Notes: generated by a model not told the origin, from the letters alone. Shown: positions 35,482 to 43,323, counted from the stretch's first letter. The stretch is 60,818 bases of DNA from a virus (IMGVR_UViG_3300033153_010441:1-60818), one strand, 5' to 3'. Made by a program: numbers and translations.

Positions 35482-35497
35482 TTTGACTTATGTCAAA
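35482..35497. promoter_or_regulatory. Palindromic operator-like site
   Basis: TTTGAC-TTAT-GTCAAA is a perfect 16-bp palindrome between the terminator and the next gene. Its half-site is the same as in the host inverted repeat at 203-242, with a gap of 4 instead of 20. No good promoter is seen directly over it, though the next gene needs one. Confidence 0.45.
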
Positions 35498-35587
35498 GTG
35501 AGTTGAGGCTTTATCCAACCTATCAGTTTTACTGGTGGGTTGACGTAAATCTTCAACTAAAACTTCAACAATAAAATGGGGGTCGCT

Positions 35588-35803
35588 ATGAGATTAAAAC
35601 GTGGCATTTCCACCATTCCGGCTGGAGAAAATTTTGTCCATGTTTTAGCAACATTTCGCCTTGTTCAAGGCAAATATTCAATGACTGATACTATCCCATT
35701 AACAGTTTATTCAGATTTATCTGATTTGAATCAAGCAATAAATGCAAAGGTGGAAGTTTTACAAAAACGTTATGATGAAGTTTGTTTTTCCGGGTTACTC
35801 TAA
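35588..35803 (+). CDS. Hypothetical early protein, 71 aa
   Basis: I start at MRLKRGIST (35588), where TGGGGG lies about five bases upstream; a start four codons earlier has no site. Beta-rich N-terminal half, helical C-terminal half. No family recognised. It is followed by another small gene 17 bases on. Confidence 0.55.
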   Translation: MRLKRGISTIPAGENFVHVLATFRLVQGKYSMTDTIPLTVYSDLSDLNQAINAKVEVLQKRYDEVCFSGLL

Positions 35804-35820
35804 CAAAAAGGGGGAATACC

Positions 35821-36135
35821 ATGAGAGCAAAAAGGCAAATAGTTACTCCGGTAGTCCAAAACATGGTTTGTGAGCCATTTTCGGCCCTTGCCTATGATGA
35901 TTGGGCCTACCACCAGAATGTACTTGGTGAAAAAAGCCCCCGTGAGGGACGCTGGACAGTTACTCACATTCCCTCTGGTCGGGCTGTTCGACATTTTTCA
36001 AGCAAAGAAAAGGCCAAACAACTTGCCAAACAATTGGGATTACAGATGACAGAAAAATGGGACGGCAAAGGAATAGCCCCAGTTAAATTTATCAGCGATG
36101 CCCAGGATATTTGTCAATCCAGCGAGGAGATGTAA
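35821..36135 (+). CDS. Hypothetical early protein, 104 aa
   Basis: ATG at 35821 with GGGGG about six bases before it. The middle reads RWTVTHIPSGRAVRHFSSKEKAK, shown in part as RWTVTHIPSGRAVRHF, a pattern seen in small phage proteins that may bind nucleic acid. Basic overall. The stop overlaps the next ATG by one base. Confidence 0.6.
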   Translation: MRAKRQIVTPVVQNMVCEPFSALAYDDWAYHQNVLGEKSPREGRWTVTHIPSGRAVRHFSSKEKAKQLAKQLGLQMTEKWDGKGIAPVKFISDAQDICQSSEEM

Positions 36136-36296
36136 TGGTAACTTATTATAATAAGAAAATGGATTTTGATGTTACCAGAACCTCTTTTAAAACCAATTAC
36201 AGTTTTATTCGTCGGGTTGCAGTCCCAGGCCAACCTGGGAAGAAAAAGACAACCATAATTCAGGTTACAAGAAAAAGGAAATGTAACAATGAATAG
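36135..36296 (+). CDS. Small basic early protein, 53 aa
   Basis: Begins MVTYYNKKMDFDV at 36135, overlapping the preceding TAA by one base, with GAGGAG just upstream. It is Lys/Arg-rich, especially at the C-terminus (VTRKRKCNNE), and may bind nucleic acid. It overlaps the next gene by eight bases. Confidence 0.5.
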   Translation: MVTYYNKKMDFDVTRTSFKTNYSFIRRVAVPGQPGKKKTTIIQVTRKRKCNNE

Positions 36297-36582
36297 TGCA
36301 TTAAAATTTGTTGCATCCAAGGTCTACAATCTACCTGAGGATCAGGTAACAAATGAAATGCTTCGTAAGGTGGAAGAGGCAGCCCACTCGGCTGCCCGTA
36401 GCTTGGAGTTGCGTGATCAACTGGCAGCCCTTAAGCGCCAAATAAGTGCCCAAGAAAAGCGCGTTTTCAATGCACAAACACGTGAAGCACGGGCTTCAGC
36501 TCGGCACTACCTCCGGGCACTATGCGTCGAAGCTGCACGTCTTGAGCATGGAATAACGGCCCTGGATAATTTAAGGGAATAA
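36289..36582 (+). CDS. Hypothetical coiled-coil protein, 97 aa
   Basis: Almost wholly helical, Ala/Glu/Arg-rich, with heptad-like spacing from about 25 to 90. No known family. Coupled to the preceding gene by an 8-bp overlap. Confidence 0.6.
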   Translation: MNSALKFVASKVYNLPEDQVTNEMLRKVEEAAHSAARSLELRDQLAALKRQISAQEKRVFNAQTREARASARHYLRALCVEAARLEHGITALDNLRE

Positions 36583-36586
36583 AATT

Positions 36587-36673
36587 ATGATACAATTTTT
36601 GAAAGATATTTTACTTGTTTCTTGGAGTATTATCATAATTTATGCAATCACTATTTTAGCCTTTTTATTCTAA
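36587..36673 (+). CDS. Possible tiny membrane protein, 28 aa
   Basis: MIQFLKDILLVSW leads into a single hydrophobic span ending in FLF. It lies four bases after the preceding stop and is followed by AAAGGAGGT for the next gene. Very short, so support is limited to its position and its membrane-like composition. Confidence 0.35.
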   Translation: MIQFLKDILLVSWSIIIIYAITILAFLF

Positions 36674-36689
36674 TAAAGGAGGTAATACT

Positions 36690-37004
36690 TTGATTCAAGA
36701 GATATTGTGTAAGCCATTTTATACGCATGATTCTTGTGCTAATTGCCAATTTATGGGACATGCTTTTTATCAAAGTGAAACTAAATTTCCGGCTGATTTA
36801 TACTGGTGTATTGACACTATTATTATTCGTTTCGGAAATAATCCATGGGATTATGTTTCTGCACATTTAAGCACAGCCCTCAAATTAGCGCTCTCTGACG
36901 TCTTTATCGGTGTTAATATGTGGAGGTATGCAATAAGTAAATTAATAAAAAAGGGTGTGCTTACTCACGAAAAACTTGGTATTGCAATACAAGGATGCTT
37001 ATAA
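36690..37004 (+). CDS. Hypothetical early protein with TTG start, 104 aa
   Basis: TTG at 36690 follows an excellent AAAGGAGGT site (36676-36683), which decides the start. Cysteines at C7, C16, C19 and C40 (HDSCANC pattern) could bind metal. The rest is helical. No family recognised. Confidence 0.6.
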   Translation: MIQEILCKPFYTHDSCANCQFMGHAFYQSETKFPADLYWCIDTIIIRFGNNPWDYVSAHLSTALKLALSDVFIGVNMWRYAISKLIKKGVLTHEKLGIAIQGCL

Positions 37005-37006
37005 AA

Positions 37007-37126
37007 ATGGTTATAACTTTTCAACCAATTTGGTATTCTTGTAATGGAACCATTCCATTATTTGATCCATTTCATGATGAAAAATATTTCAGAATAGTCG
37101 AATATCTTTTTATACAATTCTTCTAA
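37007..37126 (+). CDS. Possible small protein, 39 aa
   Basis: Begins MVITFQPIWYSCNG two bases after the preceding stop and ends before the poly-A/poly-G tract at 37131-37150. Rich in Phe, Tyr and Ile. No clear ribosome binding site; it may be chance. Confidence 0.25.
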   Translation: MVITFQPIWYSCNGTIPLFDPFHDEKYFRIVEYLFIQFF

Positions 37127-37140
37127 GAATAAAAAAACAA

Positions 37141-37150
37141 GGGGGGGGGG
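37141..37150 (+). repeat. G10 tract upstream of the 37158 gene
   Basis: Ten G, preceded by A7-CAA, seven bases before the first possible codon of the DUF2786-like gene. Third G-tract of this type in the early region. Confidence 0.7.
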
Positions 37151-37157
37151 TGATAAC

Positions 37158-37622
37158 ATAATAAAGTTACCTCAACCAGTCCTTGAGCGGCTGGATAAAA
37201 TTTGGCGTCTTTATAAAAGAGGCGCAACGGAAGGTGAACGCGCCGCCGCCAAGGGGCGCATCAAGGCCATTCTTAATCAACATGAAATTACGTGGAATGA
37301 TTATCTGACCCACCGGCAACAAAAATCTTCCCAAAGCAGTACTGCGGTTGAATATCAGAAATTCCGTTTCCAGTACAGTAATAGGCACGAGAAAGACATT
37401 CTTGTCGATTTTCTCGGGTCTTATTTTGGCGGTCGGTTTATGGCCATGTCCAAAGGTCGCCATCGTTGGATGGATGTTTGGTTGCCACGGACAGACGGTA
37501 CAGCGCTATCCGACCGATGGGCCGCTCTGCGCCGTAGATATAAATTGCAAGTTGAGTCTGAAATAAAAGAAATTGCTCGCAATTTTCGAATCACGGCACG
37601 TCGGGAAGGTCAAAGCATCTAA
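37158..37622 (+). CDS. DUF2786-like protein without a canonical start codon, about 154 aa
   Basis: The N-terminal part (LERLDKIWRLYKRGATEGER, then AAAKGRIKAILNQHEITW) fits the DUF2786 pattern of a helical repeat found in phage and plasmid proteins. The frame is open from 37098 but has no ATG, GTG or TTG before the ATG at 37440. The tandem ATA codons at 37158 and 37161, eight bases after the G10 tract, are the best-placed start, which would be unusual. A sequence error or loss of the start are alternatives. The C-terminal 60 residues alone could be made from 37440. Confidence 0.5.
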   Translation: MIKLPQPVLERLDKIWRLYKRGATEGERAAAKGRIKAILNQHEITWNDYLTHRQQKSSQSSTAVEYQKFRFQYSNRHEKDILVDFLGSYFGGRFMAMSKGRHRWMDVWLPRTDGTALSDRWAALRRRYKLQVESEIKEIARNFRITARREGQSI

Positions 37623-37634
37623 AAGGAGAAAACA

Positions 37635-38585
37635 ATGATTGATCAATTCGAAGGCGAAAAAAACATTGGCTTTGTGGACATTCCTGATGAATTGCAGCGT
37701 GATCCGATTGCTGCAATGGAGTTTGCCAAGTGCCCCAAACAATATGACTTGGTCCCTTTGATGATGACTGGATCAGGTCGTGCTGTGCCTGATCAAATGG
37801 CTGTTGTTGATCACGATGGTCATTATTTGGGTGTCGTTGGCCGAGGCACAACGATCTTGCAGCCTGATGTCCTTGCAGGTATGGCCAAGGAATTGATCGA
37901 TCATTCTGCAGCCCGGCTGGAAAAAATTATTAAACTCCACGATGGAGCTACAATCGGGTTGACTTTCCATCTGCATACCATTGAGCCAATCCCAGGTGAT
38001 GCCACTCATATGAATTTTCTGTTGCTCAACAACGCAACAAACCGTCTCGCATTGCAGGGGCGGTCCATGGGCCATAGGGTTTTTTGTTCGAACCAGATTG
38101 CTACCAGCACTAAACTATTTAGTCTAAAGCACACAAAGTTTGTCTCAGATCGTGTTAAAACAGCTCTGCTGATGCTCAAGTATTACGACCGTGAAGTACA
38201 GACGTTTCAAACCAATTTGCGTAAATTGGTGGCGTTTCGTCATGGCACAGTCAAGAACCAGCTGGAGTGGTTTGAGCGGACACTATTACCGGAGCCTCGT
38301 GAAGATGATACTCCGCTGACCCTGGCCCGTCGAAATAATATCCTGACAATCTTCGTTGAGCTGTTGGAAAATGGTCAGGGGGTTGAGTATCTCGGATCTG
38401 CTCGTGGGACTGGTTGGCATACCCTCAATGCGCTGACTGAGTATGTTAATCATCATCGTACCACCAGGGTTACCCAGGGACGTTCCGAAGCGGACGTCCG
38501 GTGGCAATCAGTGACGCTGGGGACTGGTGATAAACTCATGCAGCGTGGCTTTAAGTCCCTGCTGCAGTTGGCCCAGGCGGCATAA
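37635..38585 (+). CDS. DUF932 phage/plasmid-like protein, 316 aa
   Basis: Length and blocks such as YLGVVGRGTTILQP near residue 65 and NQIATSTKLFSLKHT near 155 match DUF932 proteins, widespread in phages and conjugative plasmids. Their role is not established; they are usually in early regions with replication genes, as here. AAGGAG lies about eight bases before the ATG. Confidence 0.8.
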   Translation: MIDQFEGEKNIGFVDIPDELQRDPIAAMEFAKCPKQYDLVPLMMTGSGRAVPDQMAVVDHDGHYLGVVGRGTTILQPDVLAGMAKELIDHSAARLEKIIKLHDGATIGLTFHLHTIEPIPGDATHMNFLLLNNATNRLALQGRSMGHRVFCSNQIATSTKLFSLKHTKFVSDRVKTALLMLKYYDREVQTFQTNLRKLVAFRHGTVKNQLEWFERTLLPEPREDDTPLTLARRNNILTIFVELLENGQGVEYLGSARGTGWHTLNALTEYVNHHRTTRVTQGRSEADVRWQSVTLGTGDKLMQRGFKSLLQLAQAA

Positions 38586-38590
38586 TAATT

Positions 38591-38668
38591 TGCTGGTGGC
38601 TGGCCGAACGGCTGGGAAGGTGACGTGCTTACGTCTGGATAAGCAGCTTAACGAACTGCCCACCAGCA
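38591..38668 (+). ncRNA. Candidate cloverleaf RNA element, 78 nt
   Basis: A closing stem TGCTGGTGG/CCACCAGCA (38591-38599 with 38660-38668) encloses three hairpins: 38600-38605/38610-38615 (with wobble pairs), GACGT-GCTT-ACGTC (38622-38635) and TAAG-CAG-CTTA (38640-38650). The size and four-way junction recall a tRNA, but loop sizes and invariant tRNA bases do not fit. It starts six bases after the DUF932 stop. Possible processing signal, riboswitch or small RNA. Confidence 0.45.
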
Positions 38669-38689
38669 TTTCAGCTAAGGATAATCAAA

Positions 38690-39070
38690 ATGTGCTTATT
38701 TACTGTTCATAAAAAAACTCAAACGGCAAAATCAGGATGGAAGGTTTTTGATATTTTTAAGGGACATAAGGATTATGACTATGTTTGTCCTGAGTTTTTT
38801 CGCATAGACAAGAATCAACCCATTCCCACTGAACGATGGCTTGAAGATCCTTGTGAAATGTTTCTAAAAGCAAAATCAGGAGAACTTTATAGGACCGGAT
38901 TCCATGTTTTCAAAACCAAAACACAAGCAAAGCGTTGGAAGAGTTATGGTCAAGTAGTTTGCGAAGTTTTAATTGACAACATTGTGGCAAGTGGCTTGCA
39001 AGAGGTAAGTTATAATAATAGGGCGATTGTTTTTGTTGCAAAAAAGATTTTCATAAAAAAACCATATTAA
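38690..39070 (+). CDS. Hypothetical early protein, 126 aa
   Basis: Begins MCLFTVHKKTQTAK and contains a YRTGFHVFKTKTQAKRW stretch, a motif seen in small phage proteins of unknown function. Mixed alpha/beta, slightly basic. A CACCACC/GGTGGTG hairpin follows near 39081-39097. Confidence 0.6.
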   Translation: MCLFTVHKKTQTAKSGWKVFDIFKGHKDYDYVCPEFFRIDKNQPIPTERWLEDPCEMFLKAKSGELYRTGFHVFKTKTQAKRWKSYGQVVCEVLIDNIVASGLQEVSYNNRAIVFVAKKIFIKKPY

Positions 39071-39249
39071 TAAACAGAGTGTCCACCACCTCTGGTGGTG
39101 AGCGTATTAAGATCGAACTGAGAAGTAATGCTTCTCCCAAACCTCAATGAATTTTGCTAAGGTAATTACAGGTCTGTCACTTGTCCATTGTGAGATGGAT
39201 GTTAGAAATTTTAACGATTAACCCTCAATTAAAGTTGTTTGGAGGCCGC

Positions 39250-39459
39250 ATGCTGAAGGGATGTAACTGTGAATTTACACTTAAAAACCCAACCACCCTA
39301 CCCCGGCTTCGCGGCACGATTCGTAGTATTGATGTTCCACGCAATCGTGCATGGGTCACCACGTCGGGCAATGACACCTTTTGTGTTCCGCTCCGCTGCA
39401 TCCGGCCCTTCCGGGCCAAGCAGCCGATGCGTAAAACTGACACGCAATCACAGTTGTGA
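39250..39459 (+). CDS. Small basic early protein, 69 aa
   Basis: ATG at 39250 has GGAGG six bases upstream; a longer frame from 39181 lacks a site. Short beta-rich, Arg-rich protein (LRGTIRSIDVPRNRAWV) with three cysteines, perhaps an SH3-like fold. It ends just before the MarR-like promoter. Confidence 0.55.
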   Translation: MLKGCNCEFTLKNPTTLPRLRGTIRSIDVPRNRAWVTTSGNDTFCVPLRCIRPFRAKQPMRKTDTQSQL

Positions 39460-39483
39460 TGGGGGTCTAACACAAAATTCCAT

Positions 39484-39512
39484 TTGACATTAGATGGAAC
39501 AATGTGTACAAT
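39484..39512 (+). promoter_or_regulatory. Sigma70 promoter with overlapping inverted repeat (MarR-like gene)
   Basis: TTGACA (39484-39489), 17-bp spacer, TACAAT (39507-39512). TTCCAT and ATGGAA flank the -35 as an inverted repeat with a 10-bp gap (about 39479-39499), so a regulator could bind over it. It is 36 bp from the gene and probably also drives the replication genes downstream. Confidence 0.75.
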
Positions 39513-39547
39513 GCCCCTGGACATTATACTAAAAATAAGGGGGCTAC

Positions 39548-39913
39548 ATGAAGGAAGATGTAAAGAAACTGGCGTGGCTGGCCAGCTTCGTTGGGCTGGC
39601 TCGGCAGGAATTGGGTGACATCAGTCTCAGTCAGCTTGCAGTGCTGCTGAAAATCATGAGTAATGAAGGTATCACTCAACCTGAGCTAATGGATCAATTT
39701 AACATCCACCAAGGATCACTCAGCCGGATCGTCGGAAAACTGGGTTACTACATGGCCCGGCGGTCCGATGGTGGGTTTGACCGCCGGGGCCGGGGGTTGG
39801 TTGAAAACCGAATGGACACCCGTATTGACACCCGGCGCAATGCGGTCTTTCTGACCGAGAAGGGCAAGCAACTTAGGGATCTATTCTTTTCAACCTTTAA
39901 ACAATTAGAATAG
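39548..39913 (+). CDS. MarR-like winged-helix regulator, 121 aa
   Basis: The helix-turn-helix lies at about 38-65 (GITQPELMDQFNIHQGSLSR) and the wing at about 80-105 (RGRGLVENRMDTR), ending in a LTEKGKQL helix typical of MarR proteins. Slightly short for the family (usually ~140). As the only clear DNA-binding regulator in the phage, with its own operator-like promoter, it may control the lysis-lysogeny choice or early-to-middle switching. No CI/Cro-type repressor was found. Confidence 0.75.
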   Translation: MKEDVKKLAWLASFVGLARQELGDISLSQLAVLLKIMSNEGITQPELMDQFNIHQGSLSRIVGKLGYYMARRSDGGFDRRGRGLVENRMDTRIDTRRNAVFLTEKGKQLRDLFFSTFKQLE

Positions 39914-39923
39914 GGAGAATAGG

Positions 39924-40175
39924 ATGGAATGTATCTTGTGTCCAGGAGAACTTAATGAAATGCGACTCGCCCTTGATGGGGGAGTCTTTTTATCCTTTCT
40001 CGATATGGAAAAATGCTGTCCTGGCGCAAACTTATCTCCAGAGCAGCAAGACCAACTGCTCCAGTATAAATCATCTTTTGAAACACTTGTGAGAGAGGTG
40101 GTAAATTGGTGTGAACAACAAGAAATATTTCAGTCCGACCCTGGCTGTTGGGGCTTCCCAGCGCTGGGTGCATGA
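39924..40175 (+). CDS. Hypothetical protein, 83 aa
   Basis: GGAGAATAGG lies just before the ATG. It has a CILC motif at the N-terminus and two further cysteines near residues 32 and 63, a possible zinc site. Its end overlaps the primase start by 65 bases, so its translation is coupled to primase. Confidence 0.55.
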   Translation: MECILCPGELNEMRLALDGGVFLSFLDMEKCCPGANLSPEQQDQLLQYKSSFETLVREVVNWCEQQEIFQSDPGCWGFPALGA

Positions 40176-40905
40176 GGAATGTAGTGCTGGAAAAGACCCA
40201 GCCCTGGTAGTAACACGCTATCCAACAGGCTGGGCATTTTTATGTCATAGGTGCGGCTGGAAAGGTTGGCAGCCCATTAAAGGGCTGCCACCTGACCAGA
40301 CAATCAAATTACTGAAGCAGACTCAACAAAATAATACACAACAAAAAGGTAGTCTGAAGTTACCCGATGACGTAACGCCCATTCTTCCACCAGAGTGTTG
40401 GGCGTGGTTAATGCAATACGATATTACCGAGGACGAGGCGCGACGCTATCGCTTTTGTTACAGCCCGCGCCTCACATCATTAATCCTACCGATTTACCGG
40501 GAAAACAGGCTTATCTATTATCAAGCCCGGTCTTTTGGGCCGGGCAATAAACAAAAATACCTGAATGTAAAGGGACGCGCCAGGGGGCGCGTCTTTTTTG
40601 TGGCGGATAAAATCCGGGATGACGATCGCCGGGTGGTCCTGGTGGAAGATATTGTTAGTGCTATTAAAGTCAACCGGGTCACCAATGCCATGGCCTTGCT
40701 CTATTCGCATATCCCCATGGATCTGGTGATCAAGTTAATAAAACGTAATCGTGACGTCATTATTTGGCTGGATCATGATAAACAACATGTGGCACTACGT
40801 TGTGTGAGTAAAGCACGGTCGTGGGGTTACCCTGTGCGGATGATTGATACACCAGCAGATCCGAAGTGTTATGACCCGGAAGCTATCGAAAAAATTTTAT
40901 CCTAA
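40111..40905 (+). CDS. DNA primase, 264 aa
   Basis: Makes RNA primers for the phage fork. A zinc ribbon at H21, C24, C45 and C48 is followed by a TOPRIM domain with E179 (VVLVEDIVSA) and D221-x-D223 (IIWLDHD). The start is GTG at 40111 with GAGAGGTGG about nine bases upstream. It equals the primase half of T7 gp4; the helicase is a separate gene 635 bases on. Confidence 0.85.
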   Translation: MNNKKYFSPTLAVGASQRWVHEECSAGKDPALVVTRYPTGWAFLCHRCGWKGWQPIKGLPPDQTIKLLKQTQQNNTQQKGSLKLPDDVTPILPPECWAWLMQYDITEDEARRYRFCYSPRLTSLILPIYRENRLIYYQARSFGPGNKQKYLNVKGRARGRVFFVADKIRDDDRRVVLVEDIVSAIKVNRVTNAMALLYSHIPMDLVIKLIKRNRDVIIWLDHDKQHVALRCVSKARSWGYPVRMIDTPADPKCYDPEAIEKILS

Positions 40906-40931
40906 CCTATGCCGAAAGGGATTGTATTACT

Positions 40932-41249
40932 ATGACCACTTTTAATTTAAGGGATGATGATTCAGGTTATCAATTTCTCACTGCCCTGTTTCAGCTTCGC
41001 TGGGTAGAAAAACAGGAGGGTGAGATGACGTTTCATATTGGACAACGATTTTACCATGACCAGGATGTGTATATTCTGGCGCAGGTCATGCCACTGCGGG
41101 TTGCTCTAATCAATCTACAGACAGGTAATCGCTGGAGTGATCCAGTGGCAGTACAGAATGTTCAGGCAATAACTTCTGAGGAGTTAGAGTATATCATGGC
41201 TGGAAATATTACATCTTTTTCTCTCATCTTTAAAGGAGTCGAAGAATAA
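40932..41249 (+). CDS. Hypothetical protein, 105 aa
   Basis: Lies between primase and helicase with an AAAGGG site. Mixed alpha/beta, no conserved motif recognised. Its last base is the first of the next gene's ATG. A replisome accessory role is possible by position only. Confidence 0.55.
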   Translation: MTTFNLRDDDSGYQFLTALFQLRWVEKQEGEMTFHIGQRFYHDQDVYILAQVMPLRVALINLQTGNRWSDPVAVQNVQAITSEELEYIMAGNITSFSLIFKGVEE

Positions 41250-41548
41250 TGCAGGAATGTAATAAGTGTGCGAGTCAAACATGTAATTTTCACGCATCTG
41301 AAAATCGAACAGCTTATTATGGATTGGGTTGTGTTATCCATCGTGATGCACCCCCCAAAATGTTCGATGGCGTGGATATGTCAAGCCGTTGTAAAAATTA
41401 TGTTCCTCTGCCCCGTCTTAGGCGCAGCCTCCTTGAAGCTGCAATGTCGTCTTCATCTACCAGTAATGATGCTGTGGTTACACTACTCCGTCGTTTTTGT
41501 TTGATCAAAGCATTTCAAAAACAGTTGGTGAAGCTAAATCGTGAGTGA
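41249..41548 (+). CDS. Cys-rich hypothetical protein, 99 aa
   Basis: CNKCASQTCNFH at the N-terminus plus two further cysteines before residue 50 suggest zinc binding. The C-terminal half is helical. It overlaps the helicase start by eight bases. It could be a helicase loader-like factor, but this is speculation. Confidence 0.5.
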   Translation: MQECNKCASQTCNFHASENRTAYYGLGCVIHRDAPPKMFDGVDMSSRCKNYVPLPRLRRSLLEAAMSSSSTSNDAVVTLLRRFCLIKAFQKQLVKLNRE

Positions 41549-42788
41549 CCTGACGATCTTGCGTGGGCTTCTCAGCCGGGAGTATTTCGACAACTTCGCA
41601 GACCTTCTCCAGCGACTACCGACGCTTGAGTACGAAACACGTACAATCCTGAAAGCAATTAGTGATTACTACCAGGAGTATCCTGATGCTACTGGTTTGT
41701 CGCCGGATGAGTTGCGTGTTTGGTTTTGGGCGCGGAATAAAACAATCCGAGGGCGCGAAACGTACGAGGTACTCCTGGCTGAGATTAAGTCCCTTGAAAT
41801 AACTAATACAGACCTGCTTCGACAGGAGTTAGTTAAAACTGCTGAGAGGCATTTAGCCACCGAGTTTTCCCAGGAGCTACTCAAAGTTATTGAAGGCCAG
41901 CAATCTCTGCGAGAGGTGCTGGCTCAATTTAATGAGACATTTACCAAACGTATCGGTGAGGTTGAAGAAGCTTCAAACGATCCGCTGAAATGTTTGGTGC
42001 GTGCCCCTGACACGGTGGAAGAGCTGCTCGCAGCAACTAAAATCGAGGGGCCACTGTGGCCAATTAAATTTCTTAATGACACAATCGGCCCAATTGCCGG
42101 TGGCAGTTTGGGTCATATTTTTGCGCCTCCAGAGACAGGAAAGACAAGCTTTGCTGCAGCTGTTGCCGCATACTGTGCCTACCAGTATCGCAACGATCCT
42201 CACACTATTTTATATATGGGGAATGAAGAGAAGATTGAAACACAGAAGCTGCGTTGTACGATCAGCCTTATTGGTAAACCCCATGAATGGATATTGGCTA
42301 ATCCAAAAGAGGCAACTGAATTGTTCGTTGCTAAAGGTGGTAAAAACTTAATTTTCTATGGGGAACTACCCAGTGTTGATTTGGTTGAGGTGGCGGTTGA
42401 TAAGCACAATCCCACCCTTGTTCTGCTGGATCAGAGTGTGAAACTATCCTTGGGCCGCAGGGGCACCAGCGAGATGGCGAAGCATGAAAGATTAGCTGCC
42501 ATCTATAATAGATTACGGACCCTTGCAACGCACACAGGTACACGTATCCTTGGCGTCGGTCAAGCTGACAATAATGCTGCCAACAAGAAGTGGCTTAGTC
42601 TTCATAACATGGATGGTAGCAAAGTTGGTCTACCAGGGGAATTAGACTACGCAATTGGCATCGGTCGTGTTGATGATCCAGCACGAAAAACTCTACGATA
42701 TTTTAATATTTGCAAAAACAAACTCCGTGGCATCCAGGATCGGGCCACGGTCCAGTTTGATAACCAACTTGTGAGGTGGTCACAATAA
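41541..42788 (+). CDS. DnaB-like replicative helicase, 415 aa
   Basis: The RecA-type ATPase core has Walker A APPETGKT (G200-K201-T202) and Walker B LVLLD (D297). The first ~160 residues are a helical N-terminal domain as in DnaB/T7 helicases. GTG start at 41541. It drives fork unwinding with the separate primase and family A polymerase encoded on either side. Length is near that of other phage DnaB-like helicases (400-450). Confidence 0.85.
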   Translation: MSDLTILRGLLSREYFDNFADLLQRLPTLEYETRTILKAISDYYQEYPDATGLSPDELRVWFWARNKTIRGRETYEVLLAEIKSLEITNTDLLRQELVKTAERHLATEFSQELLKVIEGQQSLREVLAQFNETFTKRIGEVEEASNDPLKCLVRAPDTVEELLAATKIEGPLWPIKFLNDTIGPIAGGSLGHIFAPPETGKTSFAAAVAAYCAYQYRNDPHTILYMGNEEKIETQKLRCTISLIGKPHEWILANPKEATELFVAKGGKNLIFYGELPSVDLVEVAVDKHNPTLVLLDQSVKLSLGRRGTSEMAKHERLAAIYNRLRTLATHTGTRILGVGQADNNAANKKWLSLHNMDGSKVGLPGELDYAIGIGRVDDPARKTLRYFNICKNKLRGIQDRATVQFDNQLVRWSQ

Positions 42789-43006
42789 TGAAGGGAAAAA
42801 TAACGCAACTTGGCAAACTACAAATTGATTGTGCCGGGGAAATGAAGCCACAGTTTTGTCAGTATGACAAAACCAGATTGTGCGGGGATGATTGTGTGTT
42901 GTTTGGTGAGCCACGCTGGCTCGCTGTTAATGATGCAGCACTAAAGTTGTGCCAACGTGAGTATTACTTTACTAATTTTATAGATGAGCGGGGGAAACAT
43001 GAGTGA
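42788..43006 (+). CDS. Cys-containing hypothetical protein, 72 aa
   Basis: The start ATG at 42788 overlaps the helicase TAA by one base. Cysteines at about 14, 23, 31, 35 and 54 could bind zinc or an iron-sulfur cluster. Function unknown; coupled to helicase. Confidence 0.55.
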   Translation: MKGKITQLGKLQIDCAGEMKPQFCQYDKTRLCGDDCVLFGEPRWLAVNDAALKLCQREYYFTNFIDERGKHE

Positions 43007-43136
43007 ACTAAAGGTTGAGATTGTCAAAATAGAAAAAATCTTGCCGCATGATAATGCAGACAGGCTTGAAATTGCTGTTGTCAAAGGGTGGCAAGTTGTG
43101 GTTCCCATTAGAATGAAAAATGGTTATCAATCTTGA
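42999..43136 (+). pseudogene. Truncated RNA ligase-like N-terminus, 45 codons
   Basis: The sequence starting MSELKVEIVKIEKI and continuing LPHDNADRLEIAVVKGWQ matches the opening of DRB0094-type RNA ligases, then stops at TGA 43134-43136 and is replaced by an unrelated gene. The catalytic lysine region is absent. The start is coupled to the preceding gene. A remnant of a lost ligase is the simplest reading; a retained short domain is possible. Confidence 0.6.
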
Positions 43137-43323
43137 CGAAAAACGTCCCCACGTGGTCCTTCCGGGCCTATCAGCCGTTCATGTTGTCCCGCTACAACTG
43201 TTGCAGCGAATGGCAACCTGGGGAATAAAGGTCAGCGAAGTGGATGACTTTGACGACTTTATCCCGCTGATCATCAGGGAGTGGCTTGAAATAAAAAGGA
43301 AAGAGGATAGTCATTATGGATAA
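43120..43323 (+). CDS. Hypothetical protein, 67 aa
   Basis: Begins MVINLDEKRPHVVLPG and overlaps the truncated ligase-like frame by 17 bases. Leu/Val-rich, then acidic (SEVDDFDDF) and basic. No family recognised. Confidence 0.5.
   Translation: MVINLDEKRPHVVLPGLSAVHVVPLQLLQRMATWGIKVSEVDDFDDFIPLIIREWLEIKRKEDSHYG

Noticed and set aside
38591-38668. tRNA gene
   Set aside because: Four-way junction of the right size, but the loops lack a 7-base anticodon loop and a TTC T-loop.
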